Source: Myotis daubentonii
Taxonomy: Eukaryota; Chordata; Mammalia; Chiroptera; Vespertilionidae
Length of the DNA stretch: 64,000 nt
Reading direction: 5' to 3'
Assembly (NCBI RefSeq): GCF_963259705.1
Contig: NC_081842.1
Coordinates: forward strand, 63,810,787 to 63,874,786
Positions within the stretch are counted from its first letter, which is position 1, and each line of letters starts with the position of its first letter. Shown here piece after piece: positions 48,060 through 57,707 of the stretch. The position numbers and the translations under genes were made by a program. The notes below the pieces were generated by a model that did no database searches, was not told the DNA's origin, and saw nothing but the letters and a program-made list of their open reading frames with translations.

Positions 48060-48334
48060 TCTATATATAAAGCCTAAGCAACCATCTGACCATTCGACCA
48101 GTAGCTGTGACGCATCGCATACTAACTGCCAGGGGGCAGATGCTCAATGCAGGAGGTGCTGAGCTGCGGTGACTGAACAGTTGCTGTTCTTGGGTGATGC
48201 ATCTGGAAACAGAGAGGAGGGGTGTGTCACCTGAGAACCACCTTCTTTCAATCTGGGACCCCTTGGGTGATGTCGAAGAGCTGGTTTCAGCCCAATCCCC
48301 ACACCATGCATGAATTCGTGCACTGGGCCTCCAG
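48060..48334 (+). mobile_element. Non-autonomous Helitron (HeliBat-type)
   Basis: 5' end TCTATATATAAAGCCTAAGC; 3' end CATGCATGAATTCGTGCACT with terminal CTAG mutated to CCAG. 275 bp. The segment at 48126-48139 is a CTCF-like core with two mismatches, at the position where sister copies are intact. Confidence 0.92.
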
Positions 48335-48368
48335 TTTAATAATAATAATAATGGTAGTAGTAGTAGCA

Positions 48369-48525
48369 GCTAACATTTATTGAATGTCATGTGCCAGGCA
48401 CTGCTCTATGTAATATACTAAATACAATCCTCCCAGTGAATCTGATTTACAGAACAGTAAACAGAGCAGAGAGTATCTTTCTGAGTAAGTGCTGAATCTT
48501 ACTGTCTGAAGCTGGAAGTCATGTA
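48369..48525 (-). mobile_element. MIR SINE
   Basis: TAACATTTATTGAATGTCAT and GTGCCAGGCACTGCTCTATG are antisense MIR landmarks, followed by the expected CAATCCTCCCAG block. Confidence 0.82.
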
Positions 48526-48879
48526 ATTAAACACTACATACCCTGCCTCTCGATGATATGAACTGTGGGTGCCAAATAGGGAAAGCACTTTCTGATATCT
48601 GAAAGTTGAAAGAACATGGAGCCTAACTTTAATCTCATGTCAGTCTAAAAGGTGTAGGCATCACACTGGCATTTGTGTGAAAATGTGGGTGGAATGGAGA
48701 AAGTACCCAAGGAGGGATATCCATACCTATTCTTTTATGAGGCAGGCAATTATCATGTGGCAACTGGGATTGGATTTCATGATTCCAGTAAGTTACATCT
48801 AGAATTTTCAAACATCTGTGTGATCTCATAGTTATAGGTGAAAAGTCCATAAACTGAGAGGTGAGAAAACTTGCTCTTC

Positions 48880-49145
48880 TGTTCTTTTGTTAAATGTAAT
48901 TTGAATTACTTTGTCTATATAAATGGTATTGAAAGGATATATCATAATTAAATAATTCCTTTTATAGACTATTTAGGTTCTTCTAATTTTTCATCATTAT
49001 AAATAGTGGGGGTAACGAACATCTTTGTATATGGGTCTTAACTCATAGGTCCTTGATTGGATTTGTAGAAATGGGTTTACTTAATCAAATTTGATAGCAT
49101 ACTTACTAAGGCTCTTGATACATTTTGTAAGGTGACTTTTAGAGG
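48880..49145 (-). mobile_element. Possible old L1 fragment
   Basis: ATCATTATAAATAGTGGGGG and AACGAACATCTTTGTATA resemble the antisense L1 block around AATGCTGCAATGAACAT. Weak. Confidence 0.4.
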
Positions 49146-50320
49146 ACTCTTTTTTCCTGCCAAAAATCGGATAGTGGCAATAAGTACAGCCTTAGCAGCA
49201 GGCTAGGTTCAAGAGTCCTATTATCCCCTCCAGATGTTGGCATAAGAAAGTTATTTCCTATTGATTTTTCAAAGTGAGAGTCAATGACTAGACTCCTTTG
49301 CTAGGGAAGATTATGTGGGAAAATCCAACACAAAATTTTAAAAACAAACACCTGAGAAGGCTGTTATTCCTGGCTAACCACTGACCTTGTATCTTCTCAT
49401 TGAAAATCAGATATGGGAATTAGTTAATGTTCTTTCTTCAAGTATCCACTTGAAATTTGACCAAGAATTTCACAGCCTTTGGGCAAATATAGAAAGTAAC
49501 TTGCATCAATACTGACCCAAATTCGTTTGGAGCCTTTTAGGAGGTTTAACTATGGAAAATGTTGTATCCTATGATGTCAGCATTTACAATTGAAGTTATA
49601 CTGACTATTTATAGAATAGAAATGGGATAATGAGTTAAGCTAATAGAAATATTATTTACATGCATTTCATTACAAGGACGATAGATTATGAAAGTATTTT
49701 ATAAATTGAATAATAATATAATATTCCTAAAATGGTAGATTATTTTACATCCCTCCTTTTACAGCTATGTGGAACTGAGTTTTCTATGACTAAATGACTT
49801 GCCCTAAGTTTGCCAAGTGCTGCCAGACCTCAGCATTTGGTTTATGTGGCTGATTTATAAACCTACTCATTTACCTCAGACTTCTCTATTTTAGTAACTA
49901 TGTGTGACTAGCAAAATTAAATTGCATGTCCAAAGGGAAGTGCAATGTTCTTTGAACCTAGATACCCTTGCAAAAAGGAAGATAGCTTAGTTTCTTTGAG
50001 TCATCTTATGTTGTTGCAAAACAGAAAGTTAATATGCCCCCCAAAGTCAAACAACTCTTGCTTTTTCAAATTTAAATGCAGCACTAACATAAAAATGAAT
50101 TCAGAGACTAGAGAGAAGGTACATTACTAGATGTAGACTTAAACTTTCAAGATTTATAAAGTAGGTCACTTTGATTTTATGAAGGCTGAAAATAAAAATA
50201 TATGGAAATTTTAAATTGAAGAATATTGGCAAAATTAGGTTTGTAAACTAGTACTCCACTGGTTATTTTAATAGGGAAGGATGCTTTCGTTGCTAACAGC
50301 ATAAAAGTATACATATGATT
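49146..50320. other. Unassigned AT-rich DNA
   Basis: No gene seen. Weak MIR-like similarity near 49740-49840. Confidence 0.5.
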
Positions 50321-50487
50321 TGTTATGGACTGAATGTTTGTGTTGCCCCAAAATCCATATGCTGAAACCCTAACCCCAGAGTGTGGCCATTTTTGGAGAT
50401 GTTGTTTCAAGGAACTCATTAAGGTTAAATGAGGTCATGGGGTGAGACTCTGGTCCAATAGGATTAATGTTCTTTTTAAAGTATATA

Positions 50488-50690
50488 TGCTGTAACCGGT
50501 TTGGCTCAGTGGATAGAGCGTCGGCCTGCGGACTGAAGGGTCCCAGGTTCGATTCCTGTCAAGGGCATGTATCTTGGTTGTGGGCACATCTGCAGTAGGG
50601 GGTGTGCAGGAGGCAACTGATCAATGTTTCTCTCTCATCGATGTTTCCAACTCTATCTCTCTCCCTTCCTCTCTGTAAAAAATCAATAAA
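50488..50690 (+). mobile_element. VES SINE inserted in a SINE tail
   Basis: Sense copy: TAACCGGTTTGGCTCAGTGG, AGGTTCGATTCCTGTCAAGG, TCAATGTTTCTCTCTCATCG and AATCAATAAAATAT. Well preserved. It sits in the A-rich tail of the opposing VES at 50830-51030. Confidence 0.93.
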
Positions 50691-50699
50691 ATATAAAAT

Positions 50700-50815
50700 A
50701 ATATATATATTTTATATATTTATATTTATATTTATATTTATATTTATATTTATATTTATATTTATATTTATATTTATATTTATATTTATATTTATATTTA
50801 TATTTATATTTAATA
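50700..50815. repeat. (ATTTAT)n hexanucleotide repeat
   Basis: About 17 hexamers lying exactly between the two tail-to-tail SINEs. The likely origin is their A-rich tails. Confidence 0.95.
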
Positions 50816-50829
50816 TATATTTAAATTAT

Positions 50830-51030
50830 ATTTAATTAATTTCAGAGAGAAGAAGGAAGAGGAAGAAATGGAAACATCAATGATTTAAGAGAATCATTGA
50901 TGGGTTGCTTCCTGCATGCCCCCTACTGGGGATAGAACAGGAAACCTGGGCATTTGTACTGACCAGGAATCAAACCGTGACCTCCTGGTTTATAGCGTGA
51001 TGATCAACCACTGAACAACACTGACCAGGC
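50830..51030 (-). mobile_element. VES SINE
   Basis: Reverse-strand copy: TTAATTTCAGAGAGAAGAAG, CATGCCCCCTACTGGGGATA, CAAACCGTGACCTCCTGG and the head CACTGACCAGGC. Flanks ATTAATGTTCTT (before the other SINE, at 50463) and ATTAGTGTTCTT (51034) look like its target duplication. The interior segment at 50916-50929 is a CTCF-like core with one mismatch. Confidence 0.92.
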
Positions 51031-51068
51031 AGTATTAGTGTTCTTATATGAAAAGACACCAGAGCGCT

Positions 51069-51070
<2 letters not shown>

Positions 51071-51119
<49 letters not shown>

Positions 51120-51134
51120 CCTCCCTCCCTCCCT
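51071..51134. repeat. (CT)n/(CCCT)n microsatellite
   Basis: CT run passing into CCCT tetramers, inside the MaLR LTR. Confidence 0.97.
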
Positions 51135-51175
51135 GTGTGTCTCTCATCTATCTATCTCTATCTCTTTCTCTCCCT

Positions 51176-51181
51176 CTGTGT

Positions 51182-51217
<36 letters not shown>

Positions 51218-51226
51218 ACACACACC
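51176..51226. repeat. (TG)n/(CA)n microsatellite
   Basis: TG run ending in a short CACACA, inside the MaLR LTR. Confidence 0.97.
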
Positions 51227-51594
51227 TAGGTATTGCCATGTGAGGACAAAGTGGAAAGATAGCTGTCTACAGGCAAGAAAGAGAGCTCTTAATGAGAAAT
51301 CAGCTGGCCCCTTGATCCTGAACTTCTAGCCTCCAGAACTGTGAGGAATTAAGAATCTGTTGTTTAAGCCACCAAGTCTTTGGTATTTTATAATGGTAAT
51401 GCAAGCAGACTAATACAGGAAGTTCGATAGCAAAGGAAAGTGTCCATGGTTGTGTTAGAGCTGCAGGGTACTTACCATAAGTGAGTTATGTTCTATTAGC
51501 ACTTCCTTGTATATTGTTTATAGCTTTCTGTTATTTTATAATTATCTTAAGAGCAACTTTTTTTCTTCTTGAGTAGTCCATAAGAATAAAAGGA

Positions 51595-51785
51595 AAGAAA
51601 TTTACATTTATTAGACACTTAACATGTGCCAGTCACCATTTCACATGTGTTTTCTCATTTAATCCTCAGGAACATCTTGCAAGTTAAGTATTATTATTCC
51701 AATAATTAAAGTTAAAGAGATGAAATAGCTGTACCCCACAATCACTTAGCTAATTAAATGGGCAGATTTGAGATTCAAACCTGTC
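51595..51785 (-). mobile_element. MIR SINE
   Basis: TTTATTAGACACTTAACATG, TGTGCCAGTCACCATTTCAC, TCTCATTTAATCCTCAGGAA and AAGTTAAGTATTATTATTCC in antisense MIR order. Confidence 0.87.
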
Positions 51786-52405
51786 ACATTTTTTTTTCTA
51801 CAAAGCCATAATTTTTTCATTACATAATATGCAGGATCCAGTCAGTAAATAGAAGCATCTGAAGTATTTCAAATGGAGAGAATTAATTGCACTTGCAATA
51901 GGAGAATTGACAGGCTAATCAAAATAAGGTAAAGCAGGCCAGAGAATACCTCAAACAAGACATGACTACCACTACCTGGAGCTGGAGAATACAGGGAGTA
52001 GATCGTATTACTGGAGCCCAGGAGCTTCCTGGTGGAAGCCAGATCTCTTTGCCTGCTTTCTGGTAGCTAGGACCATGGGGGAGAAGTTGTCTAACAGGAA
52101 CTAGAGCTGCCACCCAGAACACTTACCCAAAGCAGAGAGAGAGAGAAAAAAAATATTCTGACATTCCCCCTCATCTCACTCTCCAGTCTTCCACAAGTGC
52201 CTTTCATTAGCCAAATCTCAGGAAATCAGAAAGCAAAAGGCAACAGGGAATGTGACCTAGACAGGGCAGAGAAGGAACAAGAAATAGATCTGAGACAAAC
52301 AAGGAAATGGGCAGGACAGGATGTGTCATGTTGCTATCTAATTGACAGAGACTCTCTGATTAGACATCTATTTTGCATTCCTCCCAAATCCCAGTAAAAT
52401 AGTAC
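51786..52405. other. Unassigned DNA
   Basis: No gene or clear repeat seen. Confidence 0.45.
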
Positions 52406-52937
52406 ACTCATGGTCATGTCTTTTATTTATTTTTTTTAATCTTTATTGTTGAGATTTTTTCCCTCCATAGCTTCCCTCCATCTGGTTCCCACCCCACTCC
52501 AGGCCCGCGCCACCCTATTGTCTGTGTCTGTAGGTGATGAGTACATGCATATAAGATCTTTGTCTAATCTCTTCCTGCCCTCCCCACATCCCCTTCCCTC
52601 TGAGAATCACCAGTCTGGTTCATTTCCATGCCCCTGATTCTATTCCATTCACCAGTTTATTCTGTTCATCATATTTTTTTATTCATTTGACTTGTAGGCT
52701 TAATTATTGATAGATATATATTCGTTGCTCCTTTGTTGTTCATATTTTTTATCTTTATCTTGTTCTTCTTCTTCCTCTTTTTAAAGAATACCCCTCAGCA
52801 TTTCATGTAATCCTGGTTTGCTGGTGATGAACTCCTTTAGCTTTTTCTTGTCTGTGAAGCTCTTTATCTGACCTTCTATTCTAAATGATAGTTTTGCTGG
52901 GTAGAGTAATCTTGGTTGTAGGTTCTTGCTATTCATC

Positions 52938-53762
52938 TGCCGGGAGCCGGTCCATCCTTGCTGTTTCAAGGGACCTGGCATATATGGCATACGGTTCTTA
53001 ATATGTTTGCTCACCTTCTTGGCGCTGTGTTTTAACCAAGGTCACCTCTCCGAGAAAGGTTGAATCCCCAGGTAGGGATTTTCCCCTGAAGTTAGGGAGG
53101 GAATAAAACCCCTCAACTAAGTGCCAGGCGGGTAATTAATCCCTTTAACTACGAACAATCATGCTTAAACTACATAATCTTTTCTCCCTGGAATGGAGAT
53201 AAGAAACGCCCTAACCTTTGTAATAGAGATTGATGGGATTGAGTCAACTGGTATAAATACAGATGTAACAAGACAGAAAGAGAGAGAACTCAGAACTCAG
53301 AACTCAGAACACAGAATCAAGAACATAGGGCTTGGAAGACAGGACCAAGAGAGACAGAGCCTAGGCACAGAACCTACACAGAACATTCTCTAGAGACAGA
53401 AGAACTTCGCTGGAGAGAGCATGCCGGAGGATCCTGGACAGGGACTGGCCTCGGAGCCTGGCGAGAGAGCATGGCAGGGGATCCTGGACTGAACCTGACT
53501 GCGGAGATTGGCAGGAGAGCCTGACTAGAACCTGGTGACTGAACCTGGCTGGAGATCTGAAGCAGAACCTCTCTGGAGATCGAGACCAGAACTTGGCTGG
53601 AGATCCAGAGCAGAACCTCTCTAGAGATCCTGACCAGACCCTGACGAGAGAACCCGGCTATGATGATCAACTGAACTCAGCCTCCTTGTCATTTAGTCTT
53701 CACCGACTCTGTCCACGCCTTTGGGGACCCCTGGACCCGCTGGGGCAGGACCCCGGCATTCA
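52938..53762 (+). mobile_element. Solo LTR of a class II (ERVK-like) endogenous retrovirus
   Basis: 825 bp starting TGCCGGGAGCCGG and ending CGGCATTCA (TG...CA), with a perfect 6-bp duplication TTCATC at 52932-52937 and 53763-53768. TATA box GTATAAATACAG at about 53251. Downstream lie a run of ACTCAGA copies and a 24-bp minisatellite. It contains no viral genes. It inserted into the HAL1 ORF1 in the opposite orientation. It differs in length and sequence from the LTR at 36148. Confidence 0.92.
53541..53636. repeat. 24-bp minisatellite within the LTR, alternating unit types
   Basis: Four consecutive 24-bp units beginning GAACCTGGCTGGAGAT, GAACCTCTCTGGAGAT, GAACTTGGCTGGAGAT and GAACCTCTCTAGAGAT. 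Types alternate, giving a 48-bp higher-order period. Looser copies extend upstream and downstream. Confidence 0.9.
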
Positions 53763-55870
53763 TTCATCATTTTGAATATTTCTTGCCTCTCCATTCTGGC
53801 CTGCATAGTTTCTGTTGAGAAATCAGCTGACAGTAATATGGGCACTCCCTTGATGGTAGCGAACTACTTTTCTCCTGCTGCTTTTAAGATTCTCTCTTTG
53901 TCTTTTGCCCTTGGCATTTTAATTATGATGTGTCTTGGTGTGGTCCTCTTTGGGTTCCTCTTGTTTGGGTTCTCTGTGCTTTCTGGACTTGTAAGTCTGT
54001 TTCTTTCACCAGGTAGGATAAGTTTTCTGTCATTATTTCTTCAAATAGGTTTTCAATATCTTGCTCTCTCTCTTCTCCTGGCATCCCCATAATTCGGATG
54101 CTTGAAGTTGTCCCAGAGGCTCCTTACACTATCTTAATATTTTTGAATTCTTTTTTTCTGTTTGCTCGTCTGGTTGGGTGTTTTTTCCTTCCTCATATTT
54201 CAAATTGTTGATTTGACTCTCAGGATTCTCTAGTCTACTGTTGAATCCTTGTATATTATTCTGTATTTTAGTCAGTGTATGCTTAATTTTTGACTGGTCT
54301 TTTTCCATGTGTTTAGCCTTCTCACTAAGATCCTTGAAAGTCTCACTAAGTCCCTTGGAGGTTTCTAGAAGATTCTTAAGTAACCTTATAACTGTGTTTT
54401 TGAACTCTATATCCAGTAGTTTGCTTTCTTCCATTTCTTCCATTTGTGACATGTTTCTTTGTCTCCACATTTTGGTTGCTTCTCTGTGTTTATTTCTATG
54501 TATTGGGTAGAGCTGCTAAGTCTCCTTGAATTGATAGAATGGCCTTGTGTAGTAGGTGTCCTATAGGGCCTAGTGGCTGAGCCTCCCCAGTCACCTGAGG
54601 TAGACACTCTAGGTGCATCCCTTTCTGGGCTGTGTGAACAGTCTTGTTGTAGTTGAGCCTTGATTGTTGTTGGTGTCACTAGGAGGAATTGACCTCCAGA
54701 CCAATTGGCTGTGGGGACCAGCTGCAACTACAGTGGAGAGCTGCTGCTTAGGAGACACCCTTATGAAGCAGGACTTACTTCAGTGGGGCTTTGTTACTCA
54801 CTGAGTCTGTCCCTTGAGTGTATCGCTTATGGATTTGTAGAGTTGTAAACTGGTATGGTCTGATGCTGACCACTGGGTACACTGGCTCTTGGGTCTCCAG
54901 GGAGGTGCAAAGTCAGACACTGCCTGGGGCCACCCAGCAAGAGTTACAGAGAAATCTGAAGATTTCTCCTCTTTGTATCAGGTTTGGAAGTGCCCAGATG
55001 AGGCCCAGTTGTGAAGCAAGGCAGGCTGGTTCTGGGTCTTGGGCCTTTTATTAATAGCTTTGTGGCTCCCTGACCCAGCTTCAGCTTGTTCCACAGGTTT
55101 TAGCCTGAGCAAGGACAGGCCATTCATATGCAAAAGCAGTTGCCCACAGCTTGGGTGGGGTTGTAAATTGGGTGGGTCAGGGTCTCAGGGAATCACCTGG
55201 GCTGAGCAAACAGAAATGGCTACCAGTCATCCCTGCAACCCTGAAGGTCCCAGCATGGGAACAATGACTGCTTTGAGCATCTCCATCTGGAAGAAAGCTG
55301 CCCCCAGGTTCCTGCTCCAATGCTAGACAGTTCAGTTTCTCCTTGTATGTGTTTGTGTCCCCCAGAGCCTTGCCTGGCACTGGAGCTCAGAGGAAGCAGG
55401 AGCTTGTAAGTTCAGTTCATGGTGCCAGGCTTTTAAGAGGAGCAGCTGGGTCTCCAACAGCCTCTGTGTCATTGAGCCTCAATCCACACTGGTTTTTATA
55501 GCCTGTAGTTATTACTGCCCATAGGGACTTCTTTTCCCAGCTTTGAGACCCTGGGCTGGGTGCCTGGTGTGGGACTGCGACCCCTTGCTCCTCCTGGCAG
55601 CCTCCACAGAGGTGAACTCCCTCCAGATTAAGAAAGCAGCACACATGGGTGCCGGACCAGCCCCTTCCATGCCTCTGCACTCCTACTGGTCTCAGTGTGC
55701 TTTCTTTTTTACTTCTCTAGTTGTAGGACTTCTATTCAGCCAGCTTTCCGGTGGTTCTGGATGATGGTTGTTCTGTATTTTATTTGTAATTTTGATGTGG
55801 TTGTGGGAGGCAGAAAATACAGGCATTTGCCTATGCTGTCATTTTGGTTCTCACTCATATTCATGTCTTT

Positions 55871-56229
55871 ACATTTGAAAGGGTCCCATTAATTGTCTAG
55901 ACTTTCATTTTACACAGTGCATAACTATGGCCCAAAGTGGTAAATTTATTTAATAAAAGTCAAATAGAAAGTAAATGTCAGAGCCAGAACCAAATCCAAG
56001 AAATCTGAAACTGAGTCCAGTATTCTTCACATTTCATCATGAAGTGCTCAGTGTGTACTTATCAAGTTGAATTGAACTGACTGAACCACTGAGGGCATTG
56101 TGCTGAAAGGGAAATCAGAAGCTTCTGAAAGCACAGCCATGTGTTGCCAGCACTGAACATTATTCTTGGTCAGACACATCTAGTAAATTCTTTTTACCAT
56201 AAATGACTACTCATCTCATATCTATCTAC

Positions 56230-56274
<45 letters not shown>

Positions 56275-57537
56275 ATCTATCTATCATCATCTATCTATAT
56301 ATATATATTTATTTATACTTTTGTCTTGCAGTCCATGAAAATGCAGAATTATTTTGAATTTATTTGGCTTCCTGACTTGAGTAAATATAACTACCATAAA
56401 GCTAATGACCACCAATGTATTAAGAAAAATGCGAGTATCCCATAAATCAACCACGTAGGCAACTTTTAGTTTTTGTTCTTTTATTTTAAATAAATATGAT
56501 TTAGCATGGTTCTTGACTGACAGCTTCTGAGACTTTTTCCTCTTCTTCCAACTTCCCATAATTTAGGGATAGCAACCAAAAATAATTTCTTTAACCCAAA
56601 GGATAAATATGTTTAGTTCACTTCATAAAAAATCATAACAATTTATTTTCAGCTTATTGTTACATATCTCAGTAAATATAGAAGAGAGGAAGCCATATTT
56701 TTCTTTTATAAGAATTTACCCTGTCAGAGGAAAATAATGGAAGATAGTTGGAAGTTTATTCTGCACTCCCCCCCCTTTTTTATATATTGCCCTATCCCAC
56801 CAGGCCACAATTTCCAAAATCAGAGAACATTTATTATCTTGTCTGTGGAACTCTAAGTCATGTTTTGGGGATTAAAACTGATACATTAAAGTGAACCACA
56901 AGCTAAGAATTCCTTCCATTATCCTTTCCCTCTCCGCTGAAGGAGTACCCATATATTGTTATCAATTCTGTCCTCAAATTATAGTTTGTAATACAGAGAA
57001 TCTTGAGGAATAATCATGCCAGGTTCATGTAGTAAGTTCCCAGTGTCTTCTCCCTTCCATCAGAACCTCACCTTGCCTGGAGTACTCTCTTCATTCCTCT
57101 GTGGCATCACAGCATAATTCCTGTTTCCCATTCACACAGGGCTAGTAGTTCTTCCTATTATTCATAGATTTAGGAATATCAGTGACTCCACTCACTCCCA
57201 ACCACATAAACATAAGCACAACCCTCCAACCCTTTCTCATAGTATGTCATGGCTACCATCCATTTATATGCAGAGACACATATTTAACTAGACAGAGTGA
57301 GTCTACTGGTTCTCCATATTACACATTCCTGGGGTCCCCATTCAAAGTAAGGTCTATATGAGCTGTACCCCCACAGAGTGTGCAGTGCATAGTCATTTAC
57401 ATAGAATACAATGAAGAAGTATATTCCCTAGAGTTGTGTAAAAGGGCATATTCACATGGACTTAAACAATGTGGTCTCAGGAAAGTAAGTGGGGTTATAT
57501 ACAAAACACAATCAAGTTTTATCCAGATTATAAAACA
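55871..57537. other. Unassigned DNA with possible MIR and (TATC)n
   Basis: Weak antisense MIR similarity near 55910-56030. The rest is unassigned and shows no gene. Confidence 0.5.
56218..56308. repeat. (TATC)n microsatellite
   Basis: About 20 tetramers with interruptions, ending in a short (TA)n. Confidence 0.97.
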
Positions 57538-57707
57538 CTAGAGGCCCGATGCACGAAATCTGTGCAAGGGGCTCAGCCCTCTCAGCCACGGCAGCTTGCC
57601 TTGGCCTTCACAACCCCAGCTTCGTCCGGAAGGTCTTCTGGAAGGACATCCAGATGGTTGTTCCACTGTCCTGTCTAATTAGCATATTATGCTTTTATTA
57701 TTATAGA
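57538..57707 (-). mobile_element. Short non-autonomous Helitron
   Basis: CTAG at 57538 followed by AGGCCCGATGCACGAAATCT; the complement of the right end begins TCTATAATAATAAAAGCATA. Only 170 bp, keeping both termini with a reduced interior and no CTCF-like core. Confidence 0.92.

Larger units (their letters stand above)
50321..51417 (+). mobile_element. ERVL-MaLR LTR (MST/MLT1 type), interrupted by two SINEs
   Basis: Starts TGTTATGGACTGAATGTTTG, then AACCCTAACCCCAGAGTGTG and TTAAATGAGGTCATGGGG. It resumes after the SINEs with AAAGACACCAGAGCGCTC, GCCATGTGAGGACAAAGTGG, CCTCCAGAACTGTGAGG and TGTTTAAGCCACCAAGTCTT, and ends ACTAATACA. The inserted block (about 50487-51030) holds two VES copies and a hexamer repeat. 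The CT and TG runs grew at the site where this LTR normally has a short CT tract. Confidence 0.92.
52781..54470 (-). pseudogene. HAL1 ORF1 (L1 ORF1p-like), inactivated
   Basis: The L1 ORF1 protein is an RNA-binding trimeric chaperone. Here the coiled coil lies at 54150-54470 (heptad-like segments such as KGLSETFKDLSEKAKHMEKD). The RRM-like middle (53763-54128) contains stops and frame changes. The C-terminal domain (52784-52937) shows LQPRLLYPAKLSFRIEGQIK and KKKLKEFITSKP, which align with the conserved end of L1 ORF1p. A solo LTR at 52938-53762 breaks the frame at the join between middle and C-terminal domains, just before the NSKNLQPR segment. A stop also follows the coiled coil. No reverse transcriptase or endonuclease is present. 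Confidence 0.88.
52424..55852 (-). mobile_element. HAL1 (half-L1) retrotransposon, apparently full length, split by an ERV LTR
   Basis: A LINE-1 derivative with 5' UTR, ORF1 and 3' UTR but no ORF2. The ORF1 C-terminal domain is followed within about 360 bp by the T-rich complement of a poly(A) tail (52424-52440). The 5' end near 55852 has the L1-like start whose complement is GAGAACCAAAATGAC. Flanks at 52406-52423 and 55853-55870 form an 18-bp target duplication (ACTCATNNTCATGTCTTT) with two differences. Without the LTR and its 6-bp duplication it is about 2.6 kb, as expected for HAL1. It must have relied on L1 enzymes for mobility. Confidence 0.85.

Noticed and set aside
50602..50835. Frame encoding an (IF)n-type hydrophobic repeat
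   Set aside because: Direct translation of the (ATTTAT)n hexamer between two SINEs.
53374..53670. 98-codon minus-strand frame with 8-residue repeats
   Set aside because: The repeats mirror the 24-bp minisatellite of the solo LTR, on the strand opposite to its transcription.
54129..54470. 113-codon coiled-coil frame as an independent host gene
   Set aside because: It is the N-terminal part of HAL1 ORF1, followed by a stop, with the C-terminal domain downstream in the same retroelement.
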